Shown: one piece after another, positions 18,823-23,310 of the stretch
Numbering within the stretch: position 1 is the stretch's first letter
How the letters are laid out: each line of letters begins with the position of its first letter
NCBI GenBank assembly: GCA_046152925.1
Contig: JBJXFX010000095.1
Coordinates: 1-23,310, forward strand
Length of the DNA: 23,310 bases
Reading direction: 5' to 3'
Source of the DNA: CAMAUF01 sp046152925
Lineage (GTDB): Bacteria; Chloroflexota; Dehalococcoidia; Tepidiformales; Tepidiformaceae
Program-made: the position numbers and the translations under genes
The notes under the pieces: generated by a model
What the model saw: only the letters and a program-made list of their open reading frames with translations
Told to the model about the DNA's origin: nothing
Databases searched by the model: none

Positions 18823-18828
18823 TACACT
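18823..18828 (+). promoter_or_regulatory. Possible -10 element of ppk
   Basis: TACACT in CTGCCTACACTCGG lies 24 nt before the ppk GTG; it has TG 2 nt rather than 1 nt upstream, so it is an imperfect TGnTAnnnT. A second TAnnnT (TATGCT, 18833-18838) is nearby. The 93-bp argB-ppk gap also holds an imperfect GGTGTGC...GCACC repeat (18790-18809). Confidence 0.35.
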
Positions 18829-18852
18829 CGGCTATGCTTTGATCATCGCCCT

Positions 18853-20931
18853 GTGACCGAGGCCGCCGTGGACGCCGAGCACACTCCCGAGTTCGATCTC
18901 GATTCGCCGCTACTCTACGCCAACCGTGAGCTGAGCTGGCTCGACTTCAACGACCGTGTCCTCGCTGAGGCCAAGGATGCGCGGGTCCCGCTCCTCGAAC
19001 GCGTGAAGTTCGTCGCGATTACGGCGAGCAACCTCGATGAATTCCTCGGGAAGCGGGTTGGCTGGCTGAAGCGCGCGCTGCGCTCCGATGCGCGGATGGC
19101 CACGGTGGACGGCCTCACGGTGGGCGAACAGCTCGATCTGGTCGTCGAGCGTTCCCATGCGCAACGCCGCGCCATGGAGGAGACGTGGGCGGCGCTGCGT
19201 CCGCTGCTCGCGGAACGTGGCATCCGCGTCGTCGCCTACGCCGAACTTGAACCGGTGGCGCAGGCGGGCCTGACGGCCTACTTCGAGCGAGCGATCTTCC
19301 CCGTCCTCACCCCCCTGGTCGTCGACCCTTCGCATCCGTTCCCGTTCATTTCCAGCGGCAGCTTGTCGCTCACGTTGAACGTGCGTCATCCGGCGACGGG
19401 CGTGGACCGCTTCGCCCGCGTGAAAGTGCCGCAGAATCGGCCGCGATTCCTCGATGCGGGCGACCACCGGTACGTCTTGATCGAAGACGTGATCGCCGCC
19501 CACCTTGGGATGCTCTTCCCGGGGATGGAAATCACCAATTGGCAAGTGCTCCAGGTGTTGCGCAGCGCCGAGATCGGGACCCCTGGCGAAGAAGCGAGCG
19601 ACCTGCTCGAGGTGATCGAAAGTGGGCTTCGGCGCCGCCGCCTGAACGAGGCGGTGGGCATCGCGGTGGGTGGGACGCTTCCGCAGAGCCGGCTTGATTT
19701 GCTGCTCGAAGAGCTGGAGCTCGCGCCTTCGGATGTCTACGTGACTGAAGGCCCGCTGGGCTTGGCCGACCTGATGCAGATCGGCACGTTGCCGCTGCCA
19801 GAGCTTTCCGAGGCGCCCTTTACGCCGGCCATCCCGGCGACGTTCGTTGGCGTCGACGACCCAGCCGAGCTGTTCGCCGCCATCCGCGAGCGCGACATCC
19901 TCGTCCATCACCCGTATGAGTCGTTCGACGCGACGGTCGTCCGGTTCGTGGATGAGGCGGCGGCCGACCGGGCGGTGGTCGCAATCAAGCAGACGCTCTA
20001 CCGGACGTCGGACGACTCACCGATCTTGGCGTCGCTGATCGAGGCGGCGGAACGCGGCAAGCAGGTCGCGGTGCTTGTGGAGCTGACGGCGCGATTCGAC
20101 GAGGCGAACAACATCGTGTGGGCCCGGCGGCTGGAGAACGCTGGCGTCCACGTGGCCTACGGCCAACCGAACATGAAGGTGCACAGCAAGATTTGCCTGG
20201 TTGTCCGGGACGAACCGGGCGGCACCACCCTCTACGCGCACATCGGCACCGGGAACTACAACTCGAAGACGGCGCGGATCTACACCGACCTCGGCCTGTT
20301 CACCGCGGACCCGGTGATCGGTGCGGACCTTGTGCGCGTGTTCAACCATCTCACGGGGTATAGCGAGCACATCGCGACGCGAGAGTTGCTTGTCGCGCCG
20401 GAGAGCTTGCGCAGCGGCCTGGAGACACGGATCCGGCGAGAGATTGCGGCGGCCAAAGCCGGCAAGCTCGCCCGCGTCGTGCTCAAGGTCAACGCGATCG
20501 AAGACCGCGACCTCTGCCGCCTGCTGTATGAGGCTGGCCAGGCGGGCGTCAAAGTCGACCTCATCTGCCGGGGGATTTGCCGTCTGCGGCCGGGTATCCC
20601 GGGGCTGAGCGAGAATATCCGCGTCGTCAGCGTCATTGGCCGGTTCTTGGAGCATTCGCGCATCTACCGGTTCGAGAACGGCGGGTTCCCCGAGGTCTAC
20701 ATCGGGAGCGCCGACATCATGAAGCGGAACCTCGACGAGCGGATCGAGGTGCTCGCTCCCGTCCGGCGTCCGGAGCTCCGGGCCCAGCTCGACGCCTGGA
20801 TCGAGATGTATCTCGCCGACCGCCGTCAGGGGTGGAGCCTGCGAGACCGCGAGTGGAGCCGCGACGAGCACTGTCTCGAGACGGGCAACCAGCGCGGCCT
20901 GCTCGATGCAGCGCCGTTCGGCTACGGGTAA
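18853..20931 (+). CDS. ppk1: Polyphosphate kinase 1
   Basis: A 692-residue PPK1, which reversibly builds long-chain polyphosphate from the gamma-phosphate of ATP. Domains in order: the N-terminal helical domain beginning YANRELSWLDFNDRV (18-32), the head domain with DPSHPFPFISSGSLS, and two C-terminal PLD-like catalytic domains. The autophosphorylated His is His444 in MKVHSK and the second conserved His is His601 in LEHSRIY; their 157-residue spacing equals that of the E. coli enzyme (435 and 592). AHIGTGNYNSKTA and YIGSADIMKRNLDERIEVL are also intact. Start is GTG at 18853 (MTEAAVDAEHTPEFDLDSP). Its 3' end overlaps the convergent MgtC-family gene by 10 bp. Confidence 0.97.
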   Translation: MTEAAVDAEHTPEFDLDSPLLYANRELSWLDFNDRVLAEAKDARVPLLERVKFVAITASNLDEFLGKRVGWLKRALRSDARMATVDGLTVGEQLDLVVERSHAQRRAMEETWAALRPLLAERGIRVVAYAELEPVAQAGLTAYFERAIFPVLTPLVVDPSHPFPFISSGSLSLTLNVRHPATGVDRFARVKVPQNRPRFLDAGDHRYVLIEDVIAAHLGMLFPGMEITNWQVLQVLRSAEIGTPGEEASDLLEVIESGLRRRRLNEAVGIAVGGTLPQSRLDLLLEELELAPSDVYVTEGPLGLADLMQIGTLPLPELSEAPFTPAIPATFVGVDDPAELFAAIRERDILVHHPYESFDATVVRFVDEAAADRAVVAIKQTLYRTSDDSPILASLIEAAERGKQVAVLVELTARFDEANNIVWARRLENAGVHVAYGQPNMKVHSKICLVVRDEPGGTTLYAHIGTGNYNSKTARIYTDLGLFTADPVIGADLVRVFNHLTGYSEHIATRELLVAPESLRSGLETRIRREIAAAKAGKLARVVLKVNAIEDRDLCRLLYEAGQAGVKVDLICRGICRLRPGIPGLSENIRVVSVIGRFLEHSRIYRFENGGFPEVYIGSADIMKRNLDERIEVLAPVRRPELRAQLDAWIEMYLADRRQGWSLRDREWSRDEHCLETGNQRGLLDAAPFGYG

Positions 20932-21413
20932 CGGTCGCCTTCGGGCTCACGGAGGTCGCGTTCGGGTGGGTCGCGGAGCGGCTTCTTCTTCGCGCGGAGT
21001 TGGCGGCCCTTGAGATAGACCCAGTCGGAGACGCCGCCGAGCTCCAAGAGCACGACGTAGGCGGCGGTCAGCAGGGTGGCCGTGAGCCAGAGCTCCGCTG
21101 CGACGAGCAACCCGATCCCCGCGACAAGCCAGACCGATGCCGCCGTGGTGACGCCGGCGACCGAGCTGCGACGACGAAGGATGAGGCCCGCGCCCAAGAA
21201 TCCGATGCCCTGGACGACGCCGGCCGCCACGCGCCCCTCGGCGCCGTATTGCGTCGAAACGAGCCCGAAGATGGCCGCCGCGCCGGCCACCAGGCCGGAG
21301 GTGCGGATCCCGGCCTCATGACCTCGGAACTCGCGCTCCGCCCCGATCACGGAGCCCAGCGCGGTCGCGAGCAGGGTCCAAAGCACGATTTCGAGCTGGT
21401 CCCCGTTGCTCAT
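20922..21413 (-). CDS. MgtC/SapB-family membrane protein
   Basis: A 163-residue membrane protein with about four to five hydrophobic spans and the MgtC N-terminal signature IGAERE...GHEAGIRTSGLV (27-45), followed by GVVQGIGFLGAGLILRRRSSVAGVTTAASVW. The family is linked to magnesium limitation and to regulation of F-type ATPase or phosphate uptake in pathogens; most environmental members are uncharacterised. The C-terminal soluble part is short and highly charged (RAKKKPLRDPPERDLREPEGDR). The ATG at 21413 overlaps the upstream gene's stop (ATGA), so it is translated with that gene. The 3' end overlaps ppk1, a phosphate-related gene, but on the opposite strand. I leave the symbol blank because function cannot be inferred from family alone. 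Confidence 0.87.
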   Translation of the reverse strand: MSNGDQLEIVLWTLLATALGSVIGAEREFRGHEAGIRTSGLVAGAAAIFGLVSTQYGAEGRVAAGVVQGIGFLGAGLILRRRSSVAGVTTAASVWLVAGIGLLVAAELWLTATLLTAAYVVLLELGGVSDWVYLKGRQLRAKKKPLRDPPERDLREPEGDRYP

Positions 21414-21988
21414 TTCTTGTCGCGGTAGTGGGCGATGATCAGCGTCTCGAACTCTCGCGGCGCCGAGCAGACCGCGCAGGTGAGGTACCAAATCCAGATC
21501 GCGTCGGGCTTACGGCGATAGCGCTTGGTGGCGATGTCGACGGTCTCCCCGACCATCTTCTTCATCCGGCCCATGGGCGCCGGGACCAGCCGGCTGAAAG
21601 CGATGCCTCCCGGACGTGTCGCGGAGCCCGGGGCGTCTTCGACCTCGAGCAAGATGGGCCGCCGCATGCGGCCGGAGCCGATGATGACCATGGCGTCGTC
21701 CGGAGCTGGGCTTCCCGTTTTCTGGGCGCGGGAAAACAGTTTGCGGCGGGCGGCCCCATAGCCGATCGGTACGCCCATGAACGCCCACATGTGCCCACGA
21801 AGGAAGGCGGCGTCGCTCCAGTCGCTCTCGATTTCGTGCCAGTCCTCGGCTTCCAGGCGAGGACAGTTGCAGGACTCGGCCTCGCCGGGGAGGTCCGCGG
21901 CTTCCTGGCGGCTCATCGGGAGGTCATCTTCGCGGATTGGGGCCGGCTTACCGTCTTTGCCGAGCTTGACGCGACGTTGTTGTGCCAT
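21410..21988 (-). CDS. Uncharacterised small protein with CxC and CxxC motifs
   Basis: A 192-residue soluble protein I cannot name. It has a charged N-terminus, then CNCPRLEAEDWHEIESDWSD (CxC at 40 and 42), a middle beta-rich part, and a late IWIWYLTCAVC segment (Cys171 and Cys174). A similar arrangement (CPRL...DW...DWS, then WY-TC--C near the end) occurs in poorly characterised small proteins sometimes labelled only as hydrolases; that recollection is loose. The four cysteines could bind zinc. I chose ATG at 21988; GTG at 21994 is two codons earlier. A TATCGT -10-like hexamer ends 6 nt before this ATG. The gene follows the GH13 gene by 30 nt and overlaps the MgtC-family gene by 4 bp. Confidence 0.8.
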   Translation of the reverse strand: MAQQRRVKLGKDGKPAPIREDDLPMSRQEAADLPGEAESCNCPRLEAEDWHEIESDWSDAAFLRGHMWAFMGVPIGYGAARRKLFSRAQKTGSPAPDDAMVIIGSGRMRRPILLEVEDAPGSATRPGGIAFSRLVPAPMGRMKKMVGETVDIATKRYRRKPDAIWIWYLTCAVCSAPREFETLIIAHYRDKK

Positions 21989-21994
21989 CGGCAC

Positions 21995-22003
21995 ACGATA
22001 CCA
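21995..22003 (-). promoter_or_regulatory. Extended -10 element before the CxC/CxxC gene
   Basis: TGGTATCGT on the minus strand fits TGnTAnnnT. Its hexamer ends 6 nt before the ATG at 21988, the spacing expected if transcription starts at the ATG (leaderless). It lies in the 30-bp gap after the GH13 gene and could be an internal promoter. Confidence 0.4.
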
Positions 22004-22018
22004 GCCCTGCGCGGGGCG

Positions 22019-23310
22019 CTACAGCCCGATCCAGACGGCGACGAGGGCGGGGAGCGTGAATGCCCCATGGATCCGCACGCCGTCGAGCCGCCGGTCGGTG
22101 GCGATCAGGACTTCACCGCCGGAGACCGGCACCGGGAGAGGCCGCGGCGCGGTTGCGGTGTTGACCGCGATCAGCACCTCGCGGCCATCCGGGGCGCGGC
22201 GCAAGCTGACGAAAACATCAGGCCCTTGGCCGAGGACGAGCTCCTCTCCCGCGTGCAATGCGGGTTCGCGCTTTCTGATCCGGATGGCGCGGCGATACAA
22301 GCTGAGAAGCGAATCTGGGTCGCCGGATTGCGCCTCGGCATTGATTGTCGCCGGGCCGAAGGGGAGCCAGGGTGTCCCGCTCGTGAACCCCCGGCCGGGG
22401 CTGGCGTCCCATTGCATCGGCGTCCGCTCTGGGTCGCGCCCTTCCCAAAGGAAGCGCGCCGGGTCTTGTAACTGGTCCGCGGGAATGGCCACGTCGCTCA
22501 TCCCGATCTCTTCGCCGTAGTACAAGAACGGCGTCCCGCGCAGGCCGAGCAAGAGCAGTGCCGCGCCACGGGCCCGCTCGAAGCCACGACCGTCGGCGTT
22601 GTGACGGCTGATGAAGCGGGAGCGGTCGTGGTTGCCGAAGGCGTAGCACGGCTGCGCTCCTGGCGGCAGCGCGACGTTGTAGGCCGCGAGGATTTCGCGG
22701 AAGCGTTCGGGCGTCCAAGCCGACGGCCGGCCATCCTCACCAATGAACTGGAAGTTGAAGGCGAGATGGAGCCCCGGCCGCCCATTGTTGTCGACGTAGC
22801 GGGCGAGCGTTTCGGGCCGGCCGACGACCTCGCCGACTGCCATCGTGCCGGGAAATTCGTCGAATACCTCGCTCATGTCACTGACGGCGTCGAAGAGGTC
22901 TGGCCAGTTCTGGCTGTACTTGCGGACGACCCGGTTGGCGTCCCGGTCGCCCTCGTCCCAGCGCTCGTTGACCGGGTTATCGGGGAGATCCGGGTGCTTG
23001 ATCAGCATATGGAGTGCGTCGACGCGGAAGCCATCGATGCCGCGCTCGAACCAGAACCGCAACACGCCGTGCATCGCGGCGACGACCTCGGGGTTGCGCC
23101 AGTTGAGGTCGGGTTGTTCTTTGAGGAAGGTGTGGAGGTAGTACTGCCCGGTCGGTTCGTCCCATTCCCAGGCCGGCCCGCCGAAGATCGCGCGCCAGTT
23201 GTTCGGTGGCGACCCGTCGGGCTTGGGGTCGCGCCAGTAGTACCAATCGCGTTTCGACGAACTCCGTGAGGCGCGCGATTCGACGAACCAGGGGTGCTCT
23301 TCGGAGGAAT
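22019..23310 (-). CDS. GH13 alpha-glucosidase / oligo-1,6-glucosidase (5' end outside window)
   Basis: The frame runs from the window's right edge to a TAG at 22019-22021, giving the last 429 residues; about the first 100 residues are missing. The edge encodes SSEEHPWFVESRASR and RDWYYWRD, typical of alpha-glucosidase/trehalose-type GH13 enzymes. Three catalytic residues are seen: the nucleophile Asp in GIDGFRVDA, the acid/base Glu in MAVGEVVG and the transition-state Asp in GNHDRSR. GTPFLYYGEEIGM and ERTPMQWD are also diagnostic. The enzyme hydrolyses short alpha-glucosides in the cytoplasm, since nothing export-related is visible in the part present. It is the first visible gene of a minus-strand group with the CxC/CxxC and MgtC-family genes; sucrose or trehalose activity cannot be excluded. 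Confidence 0.93.
   Translation of the reverse strand, partial: SSEEHPWFVESRASRSSSKRDWYYWRDPKPDGSPPNNWRAIFGGPAWEWDEPTGQYYLHTFLKEQPDLNWRNPEVVAAMHGVLRFWFERGIDGFRVDALHMLIKHPDLPDNPVNERWDEGDRDANRVVRKYSQNWPDLFDAVSDMSEVFDEFPGTMAVGEVVGRPETLARYVDNNGRPGLHLAFNFQFIGEDGRPSAWTPERFREILAAYNVALPPGAQPCYAFGNHDRSRFISRHNADGRGFERARGAALLLLGLRGTPFLYYGEEIGMSDVAIPADQLQDPARFLWEGRDPERTPMQWDASPGRGFTSGTPWLPFGPATINAEAQSGDPDSLLSLYRRAIRIRKREPALHAGEELVLGQGPDVFVSLRRAPDGREVLIAVNTATAPRPLPVPVSGGEVLIATDRRLDGVRIHGAFTLPALVAVWIGL

Overview
The window is GC-rich chromosomal DNA with tightly packed genes, many GTG starts and 4-bp ATGA/GTGA junctions inside operons. Gene content suggests a Chloroflexota-type bacterium (Dehalococcoidia or Tepidiformales-like): a flavin/F420-type luciferase-like oxidoreductase, an acyl-CoA dehydrogenase, a bifunctional phosphoglucose/phosphomannose isomerase, an argCJB cluster and a GAAC-N4-GTTC LexA-type box. 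This placement is an inference from gene content; no rRNA, tRNA, mobile element or CRISPR array is visible. The window reads as core metabolism, with no clear sign of horizontal transfer.

Layout. 1-3000: a 5'-cut metallo-beta-lactamase-fold gene (+), an LLM-class oxidoreductase (-) and an acyl-CoA dehydrogenase (+). 3008-8670: a minus-strand operon read from right to left: metK, an NDP-sugar pyrophosphorylase-like gene, a phosphohexomutase, a PGI/PMI isomerase and an FHA plus winged-helix protein. It is preceded by a metK leader that carries the conserved core of a SAM-I/SAM-IV superfamily riboswitch, and it ends in a 14-bp hairpin shared with the convergent acyl-CoA dehydrogenase. 8833-9809: azlC-azlD branched-chain amino acid exporter (+). 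9817-14194: uvrA (-) with a LexA-type box in its promoter, preceded by an unrecognised 388-residue protein (-). 14324-15669: a hotdog thioesterase (+) facing an RNase Z-like metallo-hydrolase (-). 15771-18759: argC-argJ-argB (+), three genes joined by 4-bp overlaps. 18853-20931: polyphosphate kinase (+). 20922-23310: a minus-strand group of a GH13 alpha-glucosidase (N-terminus beyond the window), a small CxC/CxxC protein and an MgtC-family membrane protein.

How it works together. The most notable unit is the metK operon: S-adenosylmethionine synthesis is co-transcribed with three enzymes that could convert fructose-6-phosphate through mannose-6-phosphate and mannose-1-phosphate to a nucleotide sugar, under one apparent SAM-sensing leader. 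The arg cluster supplies the acetyl-cycle steps of ornithine synthesis. A recurring TGnTAnnnT element (an extended -10 with an actinobacterial-like TAnnnT hexamer) lies upstream of at least four genes. Several convergent gene pairs overlap at their stop codons.
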